NCBI RefSeq assembly: GCF_023078275.1
Contig: NC_062979.1
Location: forward strand, 21,867,848-21,931,847
Length of the DNA: 64,000 nucleotides
Direction: 5' to 3'
From: Leguminivora glycinivorella
Lineage: Eukaryota; Arthropoda; Insecta; Lepidoptera; Tortricidae
Part shown: piece after piece, positions 10,575-22,276 of the stretch
Layout of the letters: the number at the start of each line of letters is the position of its first letter
Numbering within the stretch: the stretch's first letter is position 1
Program-made: the position numbers and the translations under genes
Notes under the pieces: generated by a model
What the model was told of the DNA's origin: nothing
What the model saw: the letters and a program-made list of their open reading frames with translations, nothing else
The model's database searches: none

Positions 10575-10960
10575 TAATTATGTTTATTTTATTTATGGGA
10601 AAGGAGCAAACGAGAAAATAAGGCTTAATAGTGATGATAAGCGGTCTGCCAGTCTGCCATCCATGGACATCTGAAACACACTTTAAGATGGATGTACGTT
10701 CTATTCTTGAAGCTATGAAGGTCTTATCTGTCCTTCCCGATAGTAATAAAATTGACTTTCTCAAAAATTATTCAATTATTTTCCGAATTCGATTTTTTTT
10801 TAGTATGGATAGGTAGACGTTTGACCACGATCACACCTGATGGTAAGTGATGATGCGGTCTACGGTGTAGCACGCTTACCTATGATTTTTAAAAACCTCA
10901 CAAATTATACGATGTGACCTAAAAGTATAGCCCTCGCTGCATTTCTAGTCCGTTCCCATG
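10575..10960 (-). repeat. worn LINE 3' fragments
   Basis: Two adjacent pieces, about 10590-10760 and 10805-10890, carry words such as CCATCCATGGACATCTGAAA and CACCTGATGGTAAGTGATGA. These resemble the minus-strand Jockey-type LINE 3' end at 36761-36965. Frames are broken throughout. Confidence 0.45.
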
Positions 10961-13015
10961 CTCCCATTGCCGTCAGACGCATCGGAATCATGATAAGTAT
11001 CTACCATCGGCCCGTTGTCACGAACCAATTCTGCCCGATGCTCCCGAGAGCGCAGAGTAGTGTCGGAAGTCAGAATGAACACATTCTTTGATACTTCTAC
11101 TATGTATCTTGTCTTAAAAATGTAGACTATTGGTATAACTATTAGTTTTCTTTTAACAGTTACCTAAAATGCACAAAGCTGCAGTGATATTCCAGAACGA
11201 ACTGCAACCGGCAGCCTACAGGTAACCCTGTGTTATTATCAATTTCTATAGTAGGTAATCAGAAACCATCTGCACATGGACAGGCAATAGAGATTCTGAA
11301 TGCTGCAATGGCAGCAGTCGCCGCTATCGCACGAGTAATAACGTCGTAACTCGTAAGCGTAACATATTAGACAAAATTGTAACTCAGTTAAGTTACATAC
11401 CTTCTTAGCATATGTAGTATTTATAGCATTATCTTTCACATTAAATAGGTATGTTTAAAGTATCTGAGTCTGATTTAGCTGGCAATATTTGGACCTTACA
11501 TAGTTAAGTACAACTCACCAAATATTTATGCCACAGAAGCCAGCTCCTACAGGTGATAATCAAGCTCCACAAGAAAGTTCTAACATTTAAAATTTCTTGT
11601 ATTTAGCTTTGATGTAGCAGACAAAATCAGATAAATCAACTGCAATGGTCACTCTGGTGTTATTCTGTCTCAAACCTCAAGTGAGAGGACGTGACCTTTG
11701 CTCCGTGAGTCTGTAAGTGTGAAATGTCTTGTCCAACCAGCATGAAGCCCAGTCCATAAGAAAAGCTTTAAGCGACGGCCTTTTCTTTGAGACTAACGTC
11801 CTTTTGAGTTGGAGAGGGATGGACTTTTTCTCGAGTGCAAGTGAGGACCAGTATAACAGTGATTTTTCTGTAGTGAACCTTTTCTAATTGTGGAGGTTAT
11901 AGTTATGCTGGTTTATAAAGACTATGGGAATGACAGCTTGAACAAATTTAGTTAATGTTGGAGTTCGGATGCCAGATGTCGATCAAATGCCATGTCGGAA
12001 TAAATATCAGATTTGGTTTGGTTTGACCCTGGACCAGTGCTGTTGTTATGCTTATTAGTTTTATGTTTTGGAATGGTAGGTACTTTTTTTTTGTTTGCCG
12101 AAGCGTGGTTGGTCAATGATTTAAGCAGGGTAGGGTTAAATAAATCTGAATGCAGCTATGATTCTCTTATATTCCGTAGTAGTCTCATCACTTATTTACT
12201 TTCGTGTATACTATTTTTTGTTGGTCAACAATGTGGATGCTATTTTCGCTGAAAATTTTATAAAACCACCTCCAAAAATACGCCTTTTGAAGACATCATC
12301 CATCAAGTTTGATCGATTCCAAGACATGGTGCTTTTACATTTAACATATTTTTAGTGATATTAGACACTAAGTAGGCACATTTTCATAGTTGGTGGTCCA
12401 TCGAGAAAAGAAATCACTCATTTTTTAAATTTTGTAAGCTGCACGCGTCCGTGTATAGTTCACCTTTAATGTGACCCTTCTCTATTTTTATAAGTAATAA
12501 AAACATCAAACCTTTGTATTAAAATATAATAAACTCGAATACGTCCTTTCTACTCGTCTCTAAAAAGACGCAAATGATGACCAATCACCAGTAAATAACA
12601 TCTAAGTTCTAATAAATACAAGTAGACTAAATACTCGTCAGCTAAACAAAACATCGACAGTTAGGGTCAATTCTTTACTAAAACGAAAAAGGAATAAGTG
12701 CTAAGAGCATGACTAAGTTTTATCCCATTCTTCAATAGACTGCCAAAACTATAGACGCGTAATCAAAACAGCCTAAGTGACAATAAAATGCAAAGCTCTT
12801 AGAATCTTTTTGACAGAGTGACTCAACTCTTTGTGAGCACACGTGCAATACCGTTGGACTTAAAATCCTGCTTAGTTCAAAAGGTGACAAGAACCTATTG
12901 AAATCTTTAGTTGAGGAGGCGTTCTGAAATGTTGGATTATATTGCTGGTCAGTGGAAAGTAATAGTGTTATTCTTGTAACGAAACATGTAGTGACACTAC
13001 TGACAATTAGGAACA
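10961..13015. other. no gene seen
   Basis: Intergenic sequence. Open frames of up to about 100 codons occur (for example the minus strand at 12732-13043) but have no domain, repeat or splice context that supports them. Confidence 0.45.
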
Positions 13016-13017
13016 AA

Positions 13018-13566
13018 AACCGGCCAAGAGCGTGTCGGGCCACGCTCAGTGTAGAGTTCCGTAGTTTTTCGTATTTTTCTCAAAAACTACTGAACCTATC
13101 AAGTTCAAAATAATTTTTCTAGAAAGTCTTTATAAAGTTCTACTTTTGTGATTTTTTTCATATTTTTATACATATGGTTCAAAAGTTAGAGGGGGGGGGA
13201 CGCACTTTTTTTTCCTTTAGGAGTGATTATTTCCGAAAATATTGATATTATCAAAAAACGATCTTAGTAAACCCTTATTCATTTTTAAATACCTATCTAA
13301 CAATATATCACACGTTGGGGTTGGAATGAAAAAGAAATATCAGCCCCCACTTTACATGTATGGGGGGTACCCTAATAAAACATTTTTTTCCATTTTTTAT
13401 TTTTGCACTTTGTTGGCGTGATTGATATACATATTGGTCCCAAATTTTAGCTTTCTAGTGTTTACGGTTACTGAGATTATCCGCGGACGGACGGACGGAC
13501 GGACGGACGGACAGACAGACATGGCGAAACTATAAGGGTTCCTATTTAACTACGGAACCCTAAAAA
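13018..13566. repeat. dispersed non-coding repeat with inverted ends and (GGAC)n tract
   Basis: The unit opens CGGCCAAGAGCGTGTCGGGC, soon followed by GAGTTCCGTAG, and closes with CTACGGAACCCTAAAAA, giving inverted ends around GTTCCGTAG. It holds a G9 run near 13190, a CCCCCACTTTACATG / TATGGGGGG pair near 13350, and (GGAC)n at about 13481-13521. I recognise this as a repeat that is common and strongly conserved among moths and butterflies, from memory only. No protein frame is present. Confidence 0.7.
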
Positions 13567-13619
13567 TGAATGCAAGAGGGTGAATAATGATGCTGTCCAT
13601 TATTATCCAGGAATTAAAA

Positions 13620-13705
13620 TCTCTAATGTAAGTATGTATGTAGTATCGTGTGGTAATGTATTAAGAACTTCACCACCCCCTTTCCTCTCGTAGGTGTAGT
13701 AGAAC
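13620..13705 (+). repeat. SINE-like family A, fragment
   Basis: GTGTGGTAATGTATTAAG, CTTCACCACC and CTCTCGTAGGTGTAGTAGA align with the 5' part of the copy at 4292-4536. The 3' part is lost. Confidence 0.5.
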
Positions 13706-15425
13706 GGTGATACCGAGATAGGGCAGCTCCAGAGGTAGCTAATAACCAATCTCATATCACTTCTGTAAAATTTTCACCGTTTTCGAGTTATTTCCAAACT
13801 GAGATTTTTTTTAGAATCGGCTTCCATTTAACATTTTTAATTCTAGGCATCCAATTTAAAGCCTCTAAACGTTACTTTTTTGTGTGTATCAAGTACTTAT
13901 AAATAGTAATGTAGAAGTCACATGCCTTATTTTAACATACCATAACTAAAATCAAAATGGAAAAACTATTTTAAATAGCGCTTGACATTCATAATCCTGA
14001 TTATGCCTGATCGTTATTAAAATATCAATTAATTCGTCTCGTCAGAATGGCGACTAATCTCTAATTATTTACTCAATCAAACAACTATTATCATTAGCTT
14101 TATAAAACCTTCAATTAAACATGCCAATCAGAATGTGTCGAATATGCCATTGACAGTTAAACTATAATTTAAAATGACCTTCACTTTAACCTCTACAAAC
14201 ATTATATAACACCGTGCTCGTACATAGAAAATGAAAAAGGTTCTAAGTACGCTATTGGTTTATAAGGAATATAAATTATATCATGATTGGGATAAGACAT
14301 AAATTTAGAATATAGAGAATTTGTTGTAGAACGTTTTTGTGCGGCCTTTCTATCGAAGTGCAACAAAACTGGATCTCGCCAAATGACCTCGTATTAACAC
14401 ATTATGAGTAATGAAAAAATGGACCATAATAGGAGTGTTGTACGTACATAATATCTTTTCATAAATTGTATGTAGAGGTATTGTCCGGAAATGGTGTTTG
14501 ATACATTTCCGGGCTTATTCAGGTAAAACAAAATTGAAGTTTTTTTAACGTATCCACGACCACGGAAGAATCAATCAAATACTTGTATAATGTGTATGTA
14601 TTTTTTAATAAAAGCTACAAAATAATGATCGACGGAAATAATATCCGATATATTTACATGCGTATACCTATCTTTCTATCTTCCCGAACTGATGTTGCAA
14701 TTCGACTACCACAATTTTAAGAAAAATTAGGGCAGACCCTCTTATTATTTGTCAGCGCTGAAGATTATCTGTCTATTTATCCAAATCTTACGACATTTCA
14801 ATTCCCAATTCATAAAACCAAACCGAGCTCAAGAATCCCAATTTGATGTCTGCCCGATTTCTTATCTAACGGAGGGACATCCAATGGTGCGCCTAACCGT
14901 GAAATCCACAGATAGGACCAATCTTTCGATAACAGGTATCGATAGGATACCAAAACATCTTAACTAACTAAAAAACATAGGTACTTAATACTTTAATGCA
15001 AGGTTCAGATTGGCGATTTTGGGAGAAGAGAGATTGCTAAAGTTATTGGGTTTTAGAAATGTATCGGAGATTCAGGATAAGGATTAAAAGCATGGGGAGG
15101 TTTTGTGATACAGGTTTGTGCAGTTGACTCGATAGAGGAACTCTTATTTAATATTGACAGTGTCTGTATTCTGAGCGATATAAATGAAAATGCTTTGAAA
15201 TTTTAGAATAGAGGCGGAACTCATACCTCTCTCGATCCTACTGCTGAGTATGAGTGCGGTAAAAGAATATTTGGGATAGGAGGTTACTGATGTCCGATTG
15301 ATTGGTAAAGAAACAATAAAGGCCCTGATATCTCAACTATAACAGGCACATTCATTGTAAGTAGGCGAGTCTCCCTAATTTTCTCCAAATATAAATATTA
15401 ATTATCCATAGTCCAACAGATATTT
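13706..15425. other. no gene seen
   Basis: AT-rich intergenic sequence with no convincing exon, tRNA or named repeat. Confidence 0.45.
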
Positions 15426-15430
15426 ATTTA

Positions 15431-15677
15431 CAAATACATATAACATACATATAATCACGCCTGTATCCCATAAAGGGGTAGGCAGAGCACATGAACTACT
15501 AAGTTTCAGTGCCGCTCTTGGCAAAAGGGGTTGAAAGAAATGCAAACTGTGACACTGCAGTGACAGGTTGCCAGACTCTCGCCTACGCCACAATTTAACC
15601 CATATCCCACAGTCGACATCTACGACACCCACGGGAAGAAAGGGGGTGGTGAAATTCTTAACACGTCACCACACGGC
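15431..15677 (-). repeat. SINE-like family A, full-length copy
   Basis: Minus-strand copy of the element at 4292-4536. It begins CCGTGTGGTGAC at about 15677 and ends GGCGTGATTATATGTATG near 15431. It is the best guide to the family's ends apart from 4292-4536. The 76-codon open frame inside is not a gene. Confidence 0.75.
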
Positions 15678-16365
15678 ATATTCATTTAAACGTTGGAATA
15701 ATGTATACCCATACACGCTTTACGCGTTCTCAACATTTGTTTTTGATGATATTTTACATTAAAATCAGATTGGTATGCATTCACATATCAATCAGAACGT
15801 TGTCTGAAACTTTTTAACATAGAATTTATTTCTCAGTAGTACAGTGCACTTTTAAATGGGTTTTCGTGGCACTTACGCTAATTTTGATATGGCTGAAGTG
15901 TGTGAGAATTGACTTGCAAAATTTGACCTGAATGCGAACAAACAACTGATGTTGGACAACATAAACTTTATTCGTATCAATATCGTATTATTACCATTGT
16001 TCAATTATGTCAGTCTGTTTTGGACTTACTTTTCACTACTCTTACTAAAAGTTTCGTCAAACTTACCTAAGCTGTGGACCAGCTCACATATTTTTTTTAT
16101 AGTTGTGTTTTTTTTTTTTTTGGTCTTTGATTACCACCTACATAATATTATTATTATGTAATGTAGTGGTGACTACTTCACTAGCTGTCTAGTTACATGG
16201 AAGCACCAAATAATGAAACCAAATGTCTTACACTCTTGGACACTTTGATATTTGTAACATTTAGACTAAGTATACTTATAAGTAAGGAGTTTAAATTACT
16301 TAAGTAATTGATTAATTGCTATATCCTTATCAGGGTCCATGAGCTGCTGTACATTTTTATTATAA
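15678..16365. other. no gene seen
   Basis: AT-rich DNA with T-runs (16087-16121) and no recognised feature. Confidence 0.4.
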
Positions 16366-16369
16366 CAAC

Positions 16370-16515
16370 TGTATCTAATACCATGGTCGCAATAAAATAT
16401 TATTATTATTATTTTCCAGTAGCTCTTTAGTTTGGTGTAGGAAAACATCGTGAGGAAATCGGACTAATCCCAATAGGGCCTAGTTTACCCTCTGGATTAG
16501 AAGGTGAGATGGCAG
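16370..16515 (+). repeat. retroposon tail next to worn SINE family G fragment
   Basis: A tail GCAATAAAATATTATTATTATT (16389-16412, AATAAAA plus tandem ATT) is followed by GAAAACATCGTGAGGAAATC and AGAAGGTGAGATGGCAGTCG, which match the body of SINE family G (clear copies at 17697 and 38109). The tRNA-like head is missing here. Confidence 0.5.
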
Positions 16516-17690
16516 TCGTTTTTTTTTTAACTAGTCTTATGGTCAATGACAAACAAAACAGTGATAACACTGATATCGCTAGGAGGATGAAGGAGCCCCT
16601 ACATACTTGGGAGAAAATTCTTCTCCAGGCATAACGCCAATATACTTGTAGGTATCATTACCAGGTTCAAAACTATTATCAACATTACCAATATTGTAAT
16701 TACCGTATTAATTAGGTGGTTTGATACAATAGTTACTTGTACTACCTGAACACTAATTTGATTGCCTCAATTATGAACAATCATCGTTTAATGTGCATCG
16801 ATAACTTAATGTGCATTTTAATTAAGTAAATTGCAATGTGAATCATTAAAGGTGACATTCTGATGGTCACTGCAGCAGCATTTGTGTTGAAACTTTAAGG
16901 TGTTCTTCAAATGTCAACTGTAGCGTAGCAGAAATACTGATAGACATGAAAATAAATGTTTTATTTGCAAATAAAGAATCATTTTTGGCACAAGCTTTTA
17001 TCGCCGAATGTACTTTTCTTTCATGAGTTATCTACTGCTCTCCGAGACGTTTCTAAAAAACCGTTACTAGATGGGGATATGACATTTCATTACCTACAGA
17101 GTTCCTATGACCACCTTTCTGCTTCATCATCAGATCAGTTCCATGGTACCATAATATTGCATTATCACGTGATTTACATACTTGTGCAAAATTTCATCTC
17201 AATCAAAAACCGGGCAGTTAGTCAAATTTAACTTGCAAGATTTGATTGCAGACAGACAACGGGACAGTTGAAAGTAAATAAAAGCTTGTAAAATATAGAC
17301 GGAGTGTTTTAAGCAGGATCTAATTAACCTTGCAAAGCATGCCATATACTGAAAGAGACAGATATAGATACTTAACTCGATCTCAATCACCATTGTAACA
17401 GTGACTCGGCTGAAGTCTTAATCGGAAATGAACCTTAATAAGTGAATTCTTTGAAGACTTTTTTATCACACAATATAAAGAATATTGTTGTATAAGAGAT
17501 TATAATGACAGTATACGACAGTACATGTGCTTATACGTCAAGTTGTGTAATTTTACTGTGAACTGATAACAACTTCTTGTTCTTTGTTAAGTATGATAAT
17601 GTATCTATTATACGACTAATTGCATATGTCCGTTGTTCTGAGTATTCAGTGCTTATATTATGTGTAAATAATTATAAATATATATTGATG
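16516..17690. other. no gene seen
   Basis: Intergenic. A 91-codon open frame at 16956-17231 on the plus strand has no domain or splice support and is regarded as chance. Confidence 0.4.
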
Positions 17691-17696
17691 GTGAAT

Positions 17697-18030
17697 CGCT
17701 GGTAGTCTAGCAGTAAGTACGAGCGACTTTCGTTGCGGAGGTCGCGGGTTCGAACCCCGGCTCGCACCAATGAGTTTTTCGAATTTTATGTGTGAAATAT
17801 CATTTGATATTCGCCAGTCGCTTTTAGGTGATAGAAAGCATCGCGAGGAAACCGGACAAATTTCAATAAGGTCTAGTTTACCCTTCGGGTTGGAAGGTCA
17901 GATGGCAGTAGCTTTCGTAAAAACTAGTACCTACGCCAAATATTGGGATTAATTGTCAAAGCGGACCCCAGGCTCCCATGAGCCGTGGCAAATGCCAGAA
18001 TAACGCAAGGAGGATGATGATTGATGGCGA
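17697..18030 (+). repeat. tRNA-derived SINE family G, full copy
   Basis: The head has an A-box-like TAGTCTAGCAGTAAGTA and a B-box GGTTCGAACCC in GTCGCGGGTTCGAACCCCGG. The body carries GAGGAAACCGGAC, GGTTGGAAGGTCAGATGGCA and CAAAGCGGACCCCAGGC. The tail is GGAGGATGATGATTGATG. Other copies: 38099-38440 (with target duplication), 38765-38850 (head only), 40092-40610 (split), 40852-40965 (inverted), 34512-34575 and 56385-56450 (inverted tails). Confidence 0.85.
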
Positions 18031-18167
18031 TGAATTAAATAATATTTGAATGTGCTGTATATTATCGGTTTTAACTTACAGTTAAGAAGTTATTAATTTC
18101 GGCAGTTTTGTACTGTGCGTGTAAAAATAGCAAATAATTATATATTTGTCAATACGTACTTATAACA

Positions 18168-18271
18168 TACTTACATACATGTACATAAAATCACGCCTGT
18201 ATCCCACAAAGGAGTAGGCAGAGCACATGAACTACTAAGTTTCAGTGCCACTCTTGGCATAAAGGGGTGCT
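18168..18271 (-). repeat. SINE-like family A, 3' fragment
   Basis: The segment ATCACGCCTGTATCCCACAA through CAGTGCCACTCTTGGCATAA matches the 3' half of family A on the minus strand, with a (TATG)n-like tail at its left edge. Confidence 0.7.
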
Positions 18272-18522
18272 TATAACAATCAACAATAAAAATTCTGAAT
18301 GTATTCCGAACTATTAGTTATTTAATTACATAAATATTTTACATCAAAACTAAGAATTTAGTATTCCGGCTAATAAATATCACTGTAGATTCAGCATGTT
18401 CTATCTGAATCAATACAAAGACAAACTCCTTCGAAGATCAATAGAATGTTATGACTACCTAGTGGATCAATGTTTTCTTTAGTAGGTAGGAGATATGAGT
18501 ATATTCAAATTATTCCAGTCTA

Positions 18523-18895
18523 TTGATATTTCATGTAAACTCTACCACTGTTATTGTAAGCCGTACTAACATAGTATATCATCGCACCACTTGCCATCGA
18601 CAGGGCGCTCATCCACACACCTTGCAACCTAAATGGTCGCGCACCATGCGGTTTCAGAGGAATTTCCTCCCACGAACGCTCCGGCTGTGGAATGAGCTCC
18701 CTGTCGAGGTATTCCCGATGAACTACAGTATGGGGTTCTTCAAAAAAGGAGTGTACAAGTTTCTAATGGGTCGGCAACGCGCACGTGACACCCCTTGACT
18801 TGCAGGCGTCCATAGATTACGGTGACCGCTTACTATCAGGCGGGCCGTATACCGACGGCGTTGCCACCGACGTGGTATATAAAAAAAGTATAAAA
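18523..18895 (+). mobile_element. 5'-truncated Jockey-like LINE 3' end (family H)
   Basis: The plus strand encodes the ORF2 C-terminus with RNFLPRTLRLWNELPVEVFP, then FFKKGVYKFLMGRQRARDTP and stop at 18798. Its 3' untranslated end carries GACCGCTTACTATCAGGCGG and GCCACCGACGTGGTATATAA and ends in an A-run. The motif LWNxLPxxVFP is typical of the end of Jockey/CR1-like ORF2. Further 3' ends of this family are at about 40340-40488 and 49720-49850. Confidence 0.75.
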
Positions 18896-19355
18896 CCAGT
18901 AATAACTCTTCTAACACACGTACGCCGCGCGGTGCACACAAGCGCGTCGTGTACGTACGCAACACATGCAAGCGGATTTGCATAAACGTGGATAAGAATA
19001 ATATTCATAATGATATTTTTTGTGTTTTTTGACTGATATAATGTGGTATTACTTATAGTTAATAGTATTAAATAAACAACATCTTACTTTGGACGATATC
19101 GAGTAACATTTATGTATAGTAATTTTGTTGAACCAAGTGCTTTCGAACGCAGTAGGTATATTTCGCGTCGCCGCTGCCGTAGAGTAACTACTGAGTCGTC
19201 CTTATACTGTGGTTCTAGTCTAACTGTATTCAGAATAGGTATTCGGACTAATGTCGTCTTAATATCTTTTGATGTTCAAATATACCGTAACTGTTAAAAT
19301 ATGGATTATCTCCCGCTAGACCGTTCATACACACCAATTCGCGCTCATTGAACAT
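18896..19355. other. no gene seen
   Basis: Holds a CpG-rich patch (18918-18970) with alternating CGCG and GTACGT words but no gene. Confidence 0.4.
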
Positions 19356-19570
19356 TTGTCAAAAGGACCTACTTGGGGAGGCCGAATGGAAACCGTCCTG
19401 CTGGTCACCCAAAATATCGTTGGGTGGATAGAGTGAAGGACCTTCACTGAAGGTAGTTCGTGTGCTTGGCGTCGGCGAAAGCTGGCGCGATACCGCTTAA
19501 CGAGTAACGAGGTGTGGTTCTTGTTTTGGAGGCCCCAAACTCATTTTGGTTTATCGCACCAGCAAAGTTA
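19355..19570 (+). mobile_element. LINE remnant, RTE-like C-terminal coding piece
   Basis: Across frames one can read a glycine-arginine-proline start, RPAGHPKYRWVDRVKDL, and after a break a stretch resembling the usual WRxxVxEAxxxFW end. Stops and frame changes break it. It is assigned to a LINE by this pattern only. Confidence 0.45.
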
Positions 19571-19803
19571 GACATTTATACCCACCGAGGGAAATGGGAT
19601 CACAATAAGATTATGGTTAATTAAGCAGTTAATCTTTCCACTTTTAAAAATAATACATCAATTGAAGTCGTTTCTGCTTATACGATATAAATCGGATGTG
19701 AATGCTATAAATTACACTGTAGTTAAAAAAAAAACGTCACTACACTTGACAAATCAAATAATATCTCACTAACATATTTACATCTTAGCAGAAATGTCAT
19801 AAA

Positions 19804-20100
19804 TCCATACTAATATTATAAATGGGAAAGTGTGTGTGTCTGTTTGTTTGTCCGTCTTTCACGGCAAAACGGAACGACCAATTGACGTGATTTTTTAAGT
19901 AGAGATAGTTAAAGGGATGTATCCATACTAATATTATAAATGGGAAAGTGTGTGTGTCTGTTTGTTTGTCCGTCTTTCACGGCAAAACGGAACGACCAAT
20001 TGACGTGATTTTTTAAGTAGAGATAGTTAAAGGGATGTAAAGTGACACAGGCTACTTTTTGTCTCTTTCTAACGCAAGCGAAGCCACGGGCAAAACCTAG
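19804..20100 (+). mobile_element. Helitron-like non-autonomous element with tandem internal duplication
   Basis: The element begins TCCATACTAATATTATAAAT after an A and ends GGGCAAAACCTAG before a T, the A|TC...CTAG|T rule of Helitrons. Its first 118 bp (19804-19921) are repeated almost exactly (19922-20039) before the unique end. A minus-strand copy without the duplication is at 42829-43008. It lies in non-coding DNA and has no Rep/helicase gene, so it would depend on an autonomous partner. Confidence 0.75.
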
Positions 20101-21678
20101 TACACTATATTTTAAAACGCACGATCTAATGGCATGTGATCTGAAACGTGTTAAACACACACGACCCAGTTTTAGTACAGGAAAGGATTTACGCGGGATA
20201 CTTCCGCAGTTTAGAATGCTCAAATACTTGTACAAAGATAAATGGAAATGTTTGATTGGTATATCCTGAACTACAGAGGTTATTAATAAGAGATTTACTG
20301 GACTTTGATTTTGGTTTGTTTTATATAATTTCCGTAGGTACTATAGAAGGATTTAGTGAATTTTGTCCTACCAATGAGGATCGAGTATTCTAGGGAGTTA
20401 CTGTCAAAGTAAAATGTGTATCACAGTGCATAGACTGCTGCTGCTAGACTAGACTATTGTATGAACACACGGATAACGGAACACTATGGTTTTTTTCCGA
20501 AACAAATTAAATTAAAACGTAACTTTAGATTTTCTGCTTTTATAACTAAATTGAGCAAAATTAGGCACACAATCAAGATGGTGCCATAAAATACAAAATG
20601 GTGGCCACAATGGCATTGGACTTGTGATCCCAAGATAACACAAGATATAAAACTGGACATATAAAACAAATATAAATCCTAAATTATACCACGCTTTATG
20701 ATATTGATGGTTTTAGCCCAAGGGGCGATCCCCTTTTGTTTTTCTTTCGTTCCCTGCACGTTGCAAATCATTCCTCAGTCGAAACTCCAAAGTCAATAAA
20801 ATGGAACAAATCTTTCTATCTATCCATATCGGGAATGCCAGATATCTTGTGACTAAGATCACGCAAACGCACTCAAATTACTTTTGTGCTGTAGGAAGTG
20901 GACATTTTCGAAGAACGTCATTTACTTTCATAACGTTTTAATTTGTGTTTAATATTTACATTTTTAGAACCGTTTAGGTACATTTTATTTGATTTTGTGA
21001 TATTTTCTGGAAGTTTTCTTACTATAAGTAGTAACAGGCGACAAATATGCTGTACCTATTTTTCAAACAAAGTACCTTACAGTTGAAGATTTCTCAAAAG
21101 AAATACCTAATTTTCTTTTGTATTAAACACCTATATAGTAAGCATGCCAATGTTCAAATTCTGTAGGTAGGTATCTTACAATTAAAATATTAATTGCCAT
21201 TAAATAGTTTTGACTTTGACATAGCTTGCAGTGATTCTACGACGTGTTTATTAAGATAAATCTCTGCGCCAGGAACTCATTCAAAGATAAAGTCATGCTT
21301 CGACGGGATAATGAAATCGTTTCGTAGTTTCCCACATTTTTTGTCCCGCTCGTGACAACGTTTTCACCGTGATTTATCCGTGCTATCCTTATCACTCTCA
21401 CTAAGCTAGTCGAAAGCTTCAAAGACCAGTTTTAGTGAGATCCCTGACTATGACTATATTCTTAGACTGATAAAGGTCACTTTACATTGGACTTTGATAG
21501 TAGTTTTCTAGAATAAAGTGGAATGCGTGGTCAGTTTCCCATAACCCAATTTATATCCCTTTATTGACGCGTTTTATTCGAGTTTTTTGCAGGAATAATG
21601 CGGTGTAGGAGATATTTTGTTTGTGTTCTTGTACGGACACGAGAAAGATGAAATAAATAGACGGTTTGTATGAAATGA
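20101..21678. other. no gene seen
   Basis: Intergenic sequence. Open frames up to 75 codons are without support. Confidence 0.4.
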
Positions 21679-21679
21679 G

Positions 21680-22192
21680 TTAAGACGATACAGGCCAATT
21701 CTCTCTATACAAACGCTCTCGACTATTTCCTCCCTGGTTTTTGAAGATAGAGCAATGATTTTTTCAACACAGATTATTATTATTTTTATCTGTGGAGGCC
21801 CGTTTTGACTTTTTTGCTATTTTTATTTTAAAAGACGCTAGAGCCAATCAAAAATTTCTAAAAACGGCCTTTTTCAATATGGCTCAAAAAAGGTGCAATA
21901 CTCAAGATCGGTAACAATTGGCCCAAAAAGTCTAAACGGTCCGACACAGATTATTTCATTTTAGATTCTGAAATTTCGTTCCGTTTAAATAAGTTTTGAA
22001 GGAGGAAGCAGTCGAAAGCGGAACCTCGATTTTAAAGATTTTTTCGCAATATTTTTCATTTGAGTTGTTCTTAATGGACATTCTTTTTGATAAATCTAGT
22101 TAATAACACTAGTATATTTAACTAAAATTCCCAAATTGAAAGGGGGACTCCTTTTTATTTTAGCATTTTCGCTCCCGTAGGTATCGTCTTAA
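21680..22192. mobile_element. TTAA-flanked MITE (505 bp)
   Basis: TTAA at 21680-21683 and 22189-22192 flank ends GACGATAC and its inverse GTATCGTC. The interior holds AAGGGGGACTCC and T/A-rich runs and no transposase. A TTAA target duplication points to a piggyBac-type helper, though the terminal repeat is only about 8 bp. Confidence 0.6.
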
Positions 22193-22276
22193 ATAAGCGA
22201 AAAAAAAAATGTTAAGGAGCTGGATATACATATTCACATAAGGTAAATAAAACCTCAATCGCAGTAAAAACTAAAA

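Noticed and set aside
12732..13043. 103-codon minus-strand frame
   Set aside because: It enters the dispersed repeat at 13018 and shows no recognisable domain.
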